A DNA stretch of 64,000 bases, from positions 3,286,001 through 3,350,000 of the forward strand of contig NC_018581.1 in the NCBI RefSeq assembly GCF_000143885.2, given 5' to 3'. Each line of letters begins with the position of its first letter. Position 1 is the first letter of the stretch. This document shows, piece by piece, positions 43,317 through 51,788 of the stretch. The notes under the pieces were generated by a model. That model saw only the letters and a program-made list of their open reading frames with translations, ran no database searches and was not told the origin of the DNA. The DNA comes from Gordonia sp. KTR9 (GTDB lineage Bacteria > Actinomycetota > Actinomycetes > Mycobacteriales > Mycobacteriaceae). The position numbers and the translations under genes were made by a program.

Positions 43317-43545
43317 GAGATCGTCGCGCTGCGGGCGCTACTTTATTATGCTCACGCGGTCAGTGGACGCTGGCCGGTGACAGAGGAAATTCGACCTGAG
43401 TGCAACCCGGCCTCCGTCGCTAACCCGGCGGTGGCCCCCCAGCGACCGGCCCTTATTGACCTGATCTCGCCGCCAAGCGTGCGCGGCTAGCACAATGCAT
43501 CGGCTCGGGGAACGCACCGAATCTGGTCTGGCCCTAACAGCACGA

Positions 43546-44659
43546 TCAGCCCAGCACACCACGAATTGCCTCCCATTGAGACTCACCCGCCGACGCATAC
43601 CGCTGGGTGACGAGGACTGAGGAGTGCCCCATCAACTTCGAAACCGTGTCCAGCGGAACACCGCTCTGGACGAGCCGACTCGCGTAGCTATGCCGTAGGT
43701 CGTGCGGCCGCACATTGCCAACACGCTTGCGGTTGAGGCCTATACCAGTGAATGCTGCGTTGCCGGCCGCTGTCAGCCCATGGGCGAATGAAGTCCCATT
43801 CGGGGGTGTGCCAGCGGCAGTGCGCAAAACAACACCGTAGAGGGGTCGGGAACCGCCACGATAGTCGACCTTTGGGGGTTCACCAAGTCCATCCCGATCT
43901 AACCGGTTCATTCAGTAAAGCCACGAGCTTTTCACCGATGGGGACGATCCGTGTCCGACCCGTCTTCGGCGCCTTGAAGTAGTGTTCACGCCGCTCCCAC
44001 GACCAGCGAAACGTAACAGTCTTGCGTGACAGATCGACGTCGTCCCAGTGGATTCCACACGCCTCACCCCATCGAGCGCCGGTACCGAGCAGCAATTCGA
44101 ACGTGAACAGGTATTGATCCGCGAGGACGTCTCGGAGTGCGTCTGCCTCTGCGGTTGAGAGCCAACGTTCTGGGGATGGTGGGATTGCAGGGTATTCCAG
44201 AGTGGTGCAGGGGTTTGCGTCGATCAACCCCTCGCGCATTGCCGCCTTCATCGACGCGGATAAGACACCTACAGTCTTGCGTACGGTTGACGGCGACAGG
44301 CCAGCCCCGCCCTCAGCCTTGGGGCGTGAGAGGTGTCGTACCCACGCCTGAACCGCTGGCCGGGCGATGTCGGTTAGCCTGGTCGCGTCCCATTGAGGGC
44401 CTATGTGTTTGGTGATCCGTACGTTGTCCCGACCGAGGGTGGAAGCTTCGACGTTGCGGGTCTTGACCCACCGCTGGCGCCATTCAGCCCAGGTGAGGGA
44501 TTCCCGGGGTTTGCGGGTTCGGGCATCGTCCTCGGCTGCCTGAGCTCTTCCTAGGGCGGTCTTCTCGCGGTCGAAGGTTCCGGCGCTGCGTCGTCTGCCG
44601 TGTTCGTCCCTGAACATGGCCCTATAGGTGCCCGAACGATTCTGCTCAGTCCACGCCAC
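43546..44659 (-). pseudogene. Tyrosine-type phage integrase, frameshifted
   Basis: About 370-residue site-specific recombinase split by one frameshift near 43905. The 5' part (from GTG 44659, AAGGGGAG site; MAWTEQNRSGTYRAMFRDEHG...) has an N-terminal SAM-like domain and the first catalytic Arg196 in LGTGARWGEACGI. The 3' part carries the HxxR in RPHDLRHSYASRLV, GHSSVLVTQ and the nucleophile Tyr in RYASAGES. The frame junction (LLN / NRLDRDG) is smooth, so a single insertion explains it. An att-like tRNA 3' half lies 208 bp upstream of the start, as expected for an integrated element. Confidence 0.8.
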
Positions 44660-44866
44660 AGCGTCCAACTCCCCTTTTAGGTTCCGGTCCTGGAGCTGCG
44701 CATGGCAGCCGTCAAAAGGTTGCGTGGCAGCGCATGGCAAAACGAGTTCACACCTGTCAACCAGTGTGGCCCCAGAGACTAGTCATGTACGTATTCGGTC
44801 TCTCACCAGCATAAACCTACGTCTTGACCAGCACGAAACCCGCGTGGTATTGCTCGAGATAAATGG

Positions 44867-44910
44867 TTTCAAAACCCGTCCAGTGTCAGTTCGAGTCTGA
44901 CCGGGGGCAC
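44867..44910 (+). other. Probable attachment site (tRNA 3' half)
   Basis: 44 bp that read as the 3' half of a tRNA: end of the anticodon arm (AAAACCCGT), short variable part, T-arm GTCAG-TTCGAGT-CTGAC, and acceptor CGGGGGC-A. There is no matching 5' half (GCCCCCG) within 100 bp. This is the form of a duplicated tRNA 3' end left by integrase-mediated insertion, next to the integrase gene. A similar but degenerate copy lies at 50239-50324. Confidence 0.6.
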
Positions 44911-45108
44911 AAGAGAGCAACAGGCTCGTAGCTTGTTCGCATGCTTCCGTAGCTGTCATGCAGACATCAATGCGTGTCACGTGCATGACATCGAGGTGTT
45001 CCCAACTGAATTGCGTCAGCACACTGACCGAGCCTGCCGTACGACCTCTTCTGGCCGAAACGCTTTCCCCGGCAGGCAGTCCACTCTGCTCGATGGGATT
45101 CAGACGTC

Positions 45109-45270
45109 GACCTGGACCAATTGGAATTTCATCTCAAGCGGGCTACCGAGAACGGCATCACGCCCGCTGAACTGGTCGAGGTTGTCACCCACCTCGCGTT
45201 CCACTCGGGTTGGCCGACGGCGATGAGCGCAACCGGTGAACTCCGGAAGGTGCTGCAGCCCCGCCTCTGA
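45109..45270 (+). pseudogene. Carboxymuconolactone decarboxylase C-terminal fragment
   Basis: 54 codons in a frame without a start reading LDQLEFHLKRATENGITPAEL, VEVVTHLAFHSGWPTAMSA and a short tail: the C-terminal helix pair of a carboxymuconolactone decarboxylase/AhpD-like protein. The first two-thirds of the gene is missing and the frame is closed upstream at about 45027. Its truncation just beyond the att-like site suggests that the island insertion or a deletion cut it. Not functional. Confidence 0.6.
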
Positions 45271-45285
45271 GAGGCCGCGGTCGAA

Positions 45286-45332
45286 GCGCCCCGCCCGGGT
45301 GCCGCCCCTCTTACATTCCGCGGGCGGGGCGC
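45286..45332 (+). terminator. GC-rich hairpin after decarboxylase remnant
   Basis: 12-bp perfect arms GCGCCCCGCCCG / CGGGCGGGGCGC with a 23-nt loop, 15 bp beyond the stop of the decarboxylase remnant; probably the original terminator of that gene. Confidence 0.5.
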
Positions 45333-45701
45333 AGCATTCCCGGCTGCGGACAGACCCCGCTCGTGTATGGATGCGAACGAAGCGTGTTCGGAGGAATCTA
45401 GGGTCTGTGAGATGTGTTTGGCACCAATCCGGAGTCAGGCTACCGTCCACTGAAACCTTGGTTGACCCCAGGACGAGAGGCGCTGGCCCTCGCCTCTCCG
45501 GGGCCCCATCGGTCGTCCGGTCGCCACATGGGGCTACATGGGAAATAACTCTCCCATTGTCGGCCTAGGGGTCTTGGGTTCAGTCTGGAACGGCACGGGA
45601 AAGCCAACCGACCGCGCGGCGGGAATGCCGTGTGTCGCGGGCCGGATCTTGACTGGCGGCCGACCGGGACTGGCGATTGGCGAGGGGAACAGGGTGTACA
45701 C
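45333..45701. other. Intergenic stretch without recognised gene
   Basis: 369 bp with no convincing coding frame. It holds a short hairpin (GAGAGGCG / CGCCTCTC near 45474-45497) and the promoter region of the XRE/MmyB-type regulator. Nothing else is recognised. Confidence 0.4.
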
Positions 45702-46622
45702 ATGACAGACCGAGAGCCACATCTTCGCGAGTTGGGCCACTTCCTCAGAGCCCGCCGGAGCGAACTGACTCCAGAAGACGTCGGCCTCCCGACCCACGGC
45801 AGCCATACGCGGCGCGTCAACGGGCTACGTCGCGAAGAGGTGGCCGACCTCGTCGCGATCAGCCACGATTACTACACCCGTATCGAACAGGGTCGGCTGG
45901 CGCCATCGGCGCCCGTGCTGGATTCACTGAGCCACGCGCTTCGCCTCACACCAGATCAGCGTGACTACGCCGAGAGGCTCGCGCAACAAGCGGACCGGCG
46001 CATACCACCGCGGCGCCGCGCCAAACCCATCCGGCCCCAGATCCAGCGACTGCTCGACCAGCTCACCGAGACACCTGCGCTGGTGTTCGGCCGCTATCTC
46101 GACATACTGGCCTGGAATCAGCTGGCCGCATCGCTCCTGGCCGATTTCTCGACGATGGCCACTCGCGACCGCAATTACATCCGGATGGTATTCAGCGACC
46201 CCACGATGCGGAATCTGTACGCGGACTGGGACGGCGTGGCCCGAACTTGCGTTGCGATCCTGCGGATGGATGCTATCGAGAACCCCAATGATCCCCGGCT
46301 GACGTCGCTCGTGGGTGAGCTCTCCATCGCGGACGAACAGTTTCGACATTGGTGGGCCGCCCGACACGTCGCACGACAGGAGTTCGGCAGCAAGACGCTC
46401 CACCACCCGGACGTCGGTGACCTGACACTCGACTGGGACACTTTCCGCTACACCGGCGATCCCGATCAGCAGCTCGTGCTGTGGTCGGCAGAATCCGGCA
46501 CGTCGTCGCACGACAAGCTCCGGATTCTCGCGTCGCTGAGCGCGTCCAGCCCGCGGCCGACCGGCTCGCCCGGCCCGGCCACCCGGGCCGGAGACACGAA
46601 TCACGAGCAGGACCACAGATGA
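45702..46622 (+). CDS. XRE regulator with MmyB-like ligand-binding domain
   Basis: 306-residue regulator. The N-terminal helix-turn-helix (LGHFLRARRSELTPEDVGL, VNGLRREEVADLVAISHDYYTRIEQGR) is followed by an MmyB-like (PAS-like) ligand domain with the marker ALVFGRYLDILAWNQLAASLL and a C-terminal extension. Actinobacterial members often control a neighbouring short-chain dehydrogenase or hydrolase and may bind fatty acids. The ATG at 45702 was chosen for the HTH; a longer frame is open upstream. Its last 4 bp overlap the start of a tiny Cys-rich gene. Confidence 0.9.
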   Translation: MTDREPHLRELGHFLRARRSELTPEDVGLPTHGSHTRRVNGLRREEVADLVAISHDYYTRIEQGRLAPSAPVLDSLSHALRLTPDQRDYAERLAQQADRRIPPRRRAKPIRPQIQRLLDQLTETPALVFGRYLDILAWNQLAASLLADFSTMATRDRNYIRMVFSDPTMRNLYADWDGVARTCVAILRMDAIENPNDPRLTSLVGELSIADEQFRHWWAARHVARQEFGSKTLHHPDVGDLTLDWDTFRYTGDPDQQLVLWSAESGTSSHDKLRILASLSASSPRPTGSPGPATRAGDTNHEQDHR

Positions 46623-46822
46623 CACACACGCAGGCGACCGAGGTCCTGAACTACTTTGGCAAATGCGACAACTGCCAGTACCCAGCCACCGCTTTCGTTG
46701 TAGCCCAGACACTTTCAAACGGCAGCGTTGCTCGCGAACTCATCGCCATATGCGCCCTGCCCTGCGGCTGGCAATCTGCCGTTCACCACACCCCGATGAC
46801 AACCACCGGGCCACCGCACTGA
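46619..46822 (+). CDS. Tiny Cys-containing protein coupled to the regulator
   Basis: 67-residue protein starting inside the regulator's stop (ATGA). A CDNC motif near the start (GKCDNCQYPA) and Cys in ICALPCGW give four Cys suitable for one zinc site. No family recognised. Translational coupling to the regulator suggests partnership, perhaps a co-factor or sensor, but this is only an inference. The composition is consistent with a real small zinc protein. Confidence 0.55.
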   Translation: MTHTQATEVLNYFGKCDNCQYPATAFVVAQTLSNGSVARELIAICALPCGWQSAVHHTPMTTTGPPH

Positions 46823-47002
46823 GAACGTTTGAACCCGAATATCGGCACCACCATTCGCAACCTTCCATCTATCCCCAGCGCCGGCTGACGCCATCTCACC
46901 GGGGGAGCGATTCCTCCCAGGAACGAATCGAGCCTGGTTGCACACGCAACGAAACGGGAGCATGAATTCCGACAGCAAAACCACCACACGGAGGCCCTGA
47001 CC

Positions 47003-47944
47003 ATGGCAACCAACACCACCATCGAACACACCACATTCCGCAACCCAGACATGTACTGGGACATCGCCGCCGACATCTACTACCCACCACACTTCGATGC
47101 ACACAACAGCTACCCCACCATCGTCAGCGCCCACCCCATCGGCAGCTGCAAAGAACAGACATCGGGAAACATCTACGCCAGCGCACTCGCCGAAGCCGGC
47201 AACGTCGTGATCGCCTTCGACGCAAGCTTCCAAGGCGCCAGCGGCGGAACACCACGATTCATCGAAGACCCCGCACAACGAGTCGAGGACTTCCGACGCG
47301 TCGCCGACTACCTGACCACCCTCCCCTACGTCGACGCCGACCGGATCGGCGTGCTGGGCGTGTGCGGCGGCGGCGGCTACACACTCAACGCCGCCATGAC
47401 CGAAAAACGCTTCAAGGCCGTCGCGTCCATCACCGGCGTCAACTACGGACGCATGATGCGCGAAACCCAAGGATCAAACGACGCCGTCATCGCCGCACTC
47501 GAGGCCGCAGCCACCCAACGCACCAAGGAAGCCCGCGGAGCCGACAGCGCCGTCGCCGGAATGCTCCCCGACTCGAAGGAAGCCGCACACGACGTCGGTG
47601 ACATAGACATCGTCGAAGCCTACGACTACTACCGCACCGAACGCGGCGAATCACCCAACGGATGCGTGCTCTTCGAAAACGCCCACGGCGCATCAGCTCT
47701 CGGCTGGGACGCCTTCCACCTCGCCGACACCCTCCTCACCCAGCCACTGCTGGTCATCGTCGGCGACAAACAAGGCGCATTCGGCGCCTACCGCGACGGA
47801 CACGACATCATCAGGCGAGCAGCATCCAAAGACAAAAAGCTCATCGTGCTCGAAAACGTGTCACACTACGACCTCTACGACCAACCCCACGGTGCAGGCG
47901 AAGCACTCAAATCCGTGATCCCATTCTTCGCAGAACACCTATAA
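47003..47944 (+). CDS. Dienelactone-hydrolase-like alpha/beta hydrolase
   Basis: 313-residue alpha/beta hydrolase. The nucleophile elbow reads GVLGVCGGGG with Cys121, as in dienelactone hydrolases (GxCxG), rather than Ser. The acid is likely Asp in VIVGDKQGAFG and the base His in NVSHYDLYDQP. The base composition is unusual: C-rich, very low in G at third positions (runs of ACC/ATC/CAC), unlike neighbours, which hints at recent transfer. It is probably controlled by the XRE/MmyB-type regulator 380 bp upstream, a common pairing. A strong terminator follows. Confidence 0.88.
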   Translation: MATNTTIEHTTFRNPDMYWDIAADIYYPPHFDAHNSYPTIVSAHPIGSCKEQTSGNIYASALAEAGNVVIAFDASFQGASGGTPRFIEDPAQRVEDFRRVADYLTTLPYVDADRIGVLGVCGGGGYTLNAAMTEKRFKAVASITGVNYGRMMRETQGSNDAVIAALEAAATQRTKEARGADSAVAGMLPDSKEAAHDVGDIDIVEAYDYYRTERGESPNGCVLFENAHGASALGWDAFHLADTLLTQPLLVIVGDKQGAFGAYRDGHDIIRRAASKDKKLIVLENVSHYDLYDQPHGAGEALKSVIPFFAEHL

Positions 47945-47967
47945 CCCACGCAGCAACCCACCGACAC

Positions 47968-48008
47968 CCGAGAATCCCGCACCTCCCCACTGGGTGCGGG
48001 ATTCTCGG
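47968..48008 (+). terminator. Terminator hairpin
   Basis: 16-bp perfect stem (47968-47983 with 47993-48008) and 9-nt loop, followed by TTTCGC; 24 bp after the hydrolase stop. Confidence 0.8.
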
Positions 48009-48167
48009 TTTCGCTGACGACGTCGAACTCAATGCCGAACGGCTCCTTAGTAGTATCGATCATGTCTCTCGATACCGAGTGTGTTAAAAGTTGGACAGTC
48101 CTCGACACCGCTATACGGAAACATGCGTGATGCACATCACCACCATGATTTCGGAGGACAGGAACCC

Positions 48168-48587
48168 GTGACACTCGCCAAACTCGTCCAAGACCACTAC
48201 GACGGTCTGAATGCCGGGGACACCGACCTCGCCATCAGCTGCTTCGCAAGCGACGTGGCCGCGTCATTCCCTTCCGGCCCGGCGAACGGCACAGCCGAGC
48301 TCCGGCCCGTGATCGACGGCTTCATCACGGCATTTCCTGGGATGACGGTGACAGTCCTCGACCAATGGGAGCAAGGAAACGGTCTGGTCGCCGAGGTCGA
48401 GTTCAAGGGCACACAGAACGGACCCCTGGCAACGCCCGACGGTGACGTCCCCCCGTCGGGAAGGGACGTAGCGTTCACGCTCATCGATGTCTTCGTCGGC
48501 GACAGCAACGGAATCACCGCGCACCGAGTGTATTGGGACAACGCATCATTTCTCGCCCAACTCGGCCTGCTGCCCCTCGCATCATGA
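48168..48587 (+). CDS. SnoaL-like (NTF2-fold) protein
   Basis: 139-residue NTF2/SnoaL-type protein: YDGLNAGDTDLAISCFASDVAASFP and PVIDGFITAFPGMTVTVLDQW are characteristic of the cone-shaped fold. Members are polyketide cyclases, hydrolases or binding proteins. The GTG at 48168 is preceded by GGAGGACAGGA; earlier in-frame starts lack such a site. Its stop overlaps the next gene's ATG (ATGA at 48584), so the two are translated together. Substrate unknown. Confidence 0.85.
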   Translation: MTLAKLVQDHYDGLNAGDTDLAISCFASDVAASFPSGPANGTAELRPVIDGFITAFPGMTVTVLDQWEQGNGLVAEVEFKGTQNGPLATPDGDVPPSGRDVAFTLIDVFVGDSNGITAHRVYWDNASFLAQLGLLPLAS

Positions 48588-49717
48588 GGTCCCGTAGAGG
48601 CGCTTCACGCCGCCGCCTACTCATCAGCGTGATCGCGACCGCGATGATCTCGTTCACCCTCGCCTCGACGGCCGCCGCGGCACCCAGACCGTCACCCACC
48701 ACGGCCCCGGAGTATCTGGTCATCGGTGCGACGGGCACACAGGCGGTCAAGGTGCTCCGGGCTGACGGAGGCACGCTGACCCCCGTCAGCAGCACTACGG
48801 CCGCCGCGGGCTTCTCCCTGGGTTTGATCGGACACCCGAACCGCCGCTTCATCTACGGCTCCGGCGTTGCTTCGGGGACGATTCAGGGCTGGAGGATCAG
48901 CAAGGAGGGCCGGCTCGTACCGTTGCCGGGTGGGCTGACCCGGCCCGGCGAACCGGTGACAGGCCTCGGCATCAGTCCGGACGGCAGGTACATGGTCGCC
49001 ACAGTCGGAGCACTGAAGACGACCATGGTCACCTACCGCGTGTCGGTCGACGGCAGACTGACTCCGATCAGTCGGACCGCCCAACCCCACGCTGTCAGCC
49101 CTCTCGGTCATCCGCTCTTCACGCCGGATGGCAAACATGTCTACGTCCCGAGCTTCGTTCTGAACACGATGGACGCGTACGCATTCAGCGATTCAGGCGA
49201 ACTCACGCACATCGGCGCAACCCAGACGACCGGAATCGCACCCGCCCTGGGCAGCATCACACCCGATGGCAAGTATCTGTACATCACGAACGAGCAATCG
49301 CACAGCATCAGTGGTTGGCGGATCAACAGTGACGGAACACTGACCTCGATAGGGGCCCCGTTCGTGGGCCTGATGCCACACGGCATGGCTATCACCCGCG
49401 ATAGCAGGCACCTGTATTCGCCGATGACGATGGGGATGAGTGTCGGGCAGTTCCGGATCGGAGGCAGCGGGACGCTCAACTCTCTTGGATCGATGCAGGT
49501 CGAGCCCACGCGCCCTCCCGCCCGAGTCGTCCTGAGCGAGGACGAAAGCTGGCTCTACGTCATCGATGTCACGTCGTTGTCGACCGGTACGGCGCACGTG
49601 ACCTCGTTCAGAGTGTTGCCTTCCGGAAGGCTCGCTCGCGCGAACCGGCCACCGATCGACACTGGGCTCGTATTCGCTGACGGCGACACTGCTTTCACCA
49701 TCATTCCCTCGGGGTAA
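48584..49717 (+). CDS. Secreted lactonase-type beta-propeller protein
   Basis: 377-residue exported protein. The signal region MRSRRGASRRRLLISVIATAM with a following hydrophobic core and STAAAAPR marks secretion. The rest is repeating beta-propeller strands (SPDGRYMVATVG, TPDGKHVYVPSFV, TPDGKYLYITNE, TRDSRHLYSP, SEDESWLYVID), typical of YbhE/lactonase-like seven-bladed propellers. Coupled to the SnoaL gene. A lactone or sugar-lactone hydrolase role is possible; many members are simply of unknown function. Confidence 0.87.
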   Translation: MRSRRGASRRRLLISVIATAMISFTLASTAAAAPRPSPTTAPEYLVIGATGTQAVKVLRADGGTLTPVSSTTAAAGFSLGLIGHPNRRFIYGSGVASGTIQGWRISKEGRLVPLPGGLTRPGEPVTGLGISPDGRYMVATVGALKTTMVTYRVSVDGRLTPISRTAQPHAVSPLGHPLFTPDGKHVYVPSFVLNTMDAYAFSDSGELTHIGATQTTGIAPALGSITPDGKYLYITNEQSHSISGWRINSDGTLTSIGAPFVGLMPHGMAITRDSRHLYSPMTMGMSVGQFRIGGSGTLNSLGSMQVEPTRPPARVVLSEDESWLYVIDVTSLSTGTAHVTSFRVLPSGRLARANRPPIDTGLVFADGDTAFTIIPSG

Positions 49718-50238
49718 CTTCCGAGACCACGCGGTACCCGGGTTCTGCTTCAGCGGCTACCTGGAAGCAGACACACCAGCCTCGGGATGACGGATGGATG
49801 GCCGGCGCCCGGATCACGACGATGGCCGAGGCCGGCGGTGATACATGGACCGACGCACTCGGCGCGGTCGCCAGGTCTGATGCTCGACGCCCATCCGGCC
49901 GTCTTCGATTGAGCCGCCCGGCGGGTCGCCGCCGATACAGTTGTGTCGGTCTGTTTCGACCGTCCGAACGGCTCACAACCCGACGGCACCCGTGACGCCA
50001 GCAGGGGAGGCGTCCTGGGTGCGGTCTACGACCGTAAATTGGAGATCGGACTCGCCCACCGCACCGGTACGTCATCGTGCACGGATTGAGCGCCCCGCCC
50101 AGTGGAACGCGGATCGCCGGATTCTCGATCGGCGGCTGGGTGGAGAGCCGGCGCACCGAATACCGTAGGGCCGCCTGTCGGCCGAGCGGATCATTCTCCG
50201 CATCGCAACCGAGTTCCCCGAGTGGCTGTTGACCATCC
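49718..50238. other. Intergenic stretch without recognised gene
   Basis: 521 bp between the propeller gene and the tRNA-like sequence. Frames on both strands are open but have shadow-like, Arg/Gly-rich composition and no ribosome sites. No promoter or family feature is recognised. Confidence 0.4.
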
Positions 50239-50324
50239 GCACCCGCTGTTGATCCGACAGGGTGAGGCAACGGATTGAAAACCCGTCCAGTCCAGTGTCA
50301 GTTCGGGTCTGACCGTGGGCACCA
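50239..50324 (+). other. Degenerate tRNA-like sequence
   Basis: 86 bp from GCACCCG to CGTGGGC-ACCA. The T-arm is perfect (GTCAG-TTCGGGT-CTGAC), an anticodon-like loop TTGAAAA stands on a near stem ACGGA/CCCGT, and the acceptor arms pair at 5 of 7 positions. The D-arm does not fold and the variable part is long (CCAGTCCAGT), so a working tRNA is unlikely. It shares most of its 3' half with the att-like site at 44867-44910. Confidence 0.4.
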
Positions 50325-50393
50325 GGCACACCGAACCCGGCCCGGGGCCGGATCCTGCGTTCCGCGGGGCATGCGGCGGCGGCGACTCGACAC

Positions 50394-51788
50394 TCACCAG
50401 GACAGGGACGGCTCGCCATCCGCGACGTCTATCTCGACCTCGCTGTGGTGCACGGTCCGGACCCCGAACAGCCCGCGGAGGAGGTCGTCGGAGTCCACGC
50501 CGGTGTGGGCCGCCCAGCGTCGGACGCGGTGTCGTGCACGCGACGCCGCAACAATGACCGACGCCGACGGCGACCCGTCGAAGTCCACCGTCACCTGGCC
50601 GCACTCCCCCGGCGCAACGTGGGCGGTGAGGAGCGCGAGCGAGCTCTCCGAGAAGACGACGGGACCGGCGATCTCGGCGACGAACCTGCACCGCGACAAC
50701 GTCGATGCGTCCGGGCGGCCGATCCGGACTCGCGAATCATGCACCCCGAGCTGGTCATACAGTGAGCCGGCGCGCGGGCCGACGAGCCAGACCGCGCCGT
50801 CCACACCGCGCAGCGCACTGCCGACGGTCTGCATCAGCGATGCCGCGGTGTGGCCCTCCGTCGACACCAGTACCACGATGTCCGGGATCGTGTATGACAG
50901 TCCGGCTGTTCGCGCCGCCGGATCGGTCACGAGCGGAGCGAGTGCCAGCGCTTCCGAGTTCTTCTCCGAGATCCGTTCGCGCACCGAACGCTCGGCCCAG
51001 TCGGGACCGTCGTGCCACGCCACCGCGCGGGGCTCGTGAGCGAACACCGCACCCATCATGAAGGCCCGGTTCGCGAGCTCCCAGTCCTCTCCCCCGTATC
51101 GGACGAAGGACGGGTCGAATCCACCCACGTCGTCGAACAACGTACGGCTGCAGGTCATCACCGCGCTGATCAGGTATTTGTAGCTGTCCCAACCAGGGGT
51201 CAGCAGGCTGGACGTGCGGTCGTATGCGTCGACCAGCCATCCTGGTTCGCAGTCATGCGAGTTCTCGAGATGACGCCGTCCGCGCAGCCATTCGACCACC
51301 GAGTCCGCGACGACCTGACCGAGATCTGCATGTTTGCGTCGCCCGACCACCAGTGCGTCGGGCACCGCGGCGGGCAACCTGACCGCGTGGCGAACGTAGT
51401 CAGCTGTCGGGACCGTGTCTGCGTCGAGAAAACACAGAACCGAGCCGCTCGACGCCGCGACTCCCAGGTTGCGGGCGGCCGCCGCCCGAAATCCCTTGTC
51501 TTCCTGTGTCACCACGGTGAGGTTCAGCCGGGATGTCCACGCGCTCACGTCGGGCGAGCATGTCGAACCGTCGTCGGCGACCACCACCTCCAGACGATCT
51601 GCCGGATAGGTCTGGGCCGTCAGTGCCTCGAGGACCAACCCGAGTTGGTGAGGCTGGTTGTAGTACGGGATCACGACACTCACCAACGGCCGCGGCGAGG
51701 AGTCGCCGACGAGGTCCCAGCGGTTGTCTGGGACGATGATCCGACCGTCGTCGAGCTCGATGACCGTCACGCACTCCACCGCCGCCAC
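50394..51788 (-). CDS. Glycosyltransferase family 2
   Basis: 464-residue GT-A glycosyltransferase. SVVIPYYNQP near 38-46, VVADDGST (68-75) and the metal-binding LDADT at 121-125 are the GT2 hallmarks; a later GGEDWELANRAF matches the acceptor/galactosyltransferase-type WxDxE-like segment. The C-terminal 150 residues form an extra domain of unknown fold. It overlaps the upstream glycosyltransferase by 22 bp, the last gene of a three-gene minus-strand operon for a cell-surface or secreted glycan. No membrane helices are seen. Confidence 0.92.
   Translation of the reverse strand: MAAVECVTVIELDDGRIIVPDNRWDLVGDSSPRPLVSVVIPYYNQPHQLGLVLEALTAQTYPADRLEVVVADDGSTCSPDVSAWTSRLNLTVVTQEDKGFRAAAARNLGVAASSGSVLCFLDADTVPTADYVRHAVRLPAAVPDALVVGRRKHADLGQVVADSVVEWLRGRRHLENSHDCEPGWLVDAYDRTSSLLTPGWDSYKYLISAVMTCSRTLFDDVGGFDPSFVRYGGEDWELANRAFMMGAVFAHEPRAVAWHDGPDWAERSVRERISEKNSEALALAPLVTDPAARTAGLSYTIPDIVVLVSTEGHTAASLMQTVGSALRGVDGAVWLVGPRAGSLYDQLGVHDSRVRIGRPDASTLSRCRFVAEIAGPVVFSESSLALLTAHVAPGECGQVTVDFDGSPSASVIVAASRARHRVRRWAAHTGVDSDDLLRGLFGVRTVHHSEVEIDVADGEPSLSW

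Noticed and set aside
45534..45806. Minus-strand 90-codon frame
   Set aside because: Overlaps the well-supported start of the XRE/MmyB-type regulator and has no recognisable family.
49701..50270. Minus-strand 189-codon frame after the propeller gene
   Set aside because: No ribosome site or recognisable wording, and it overlaps the tRNA-like sequence.
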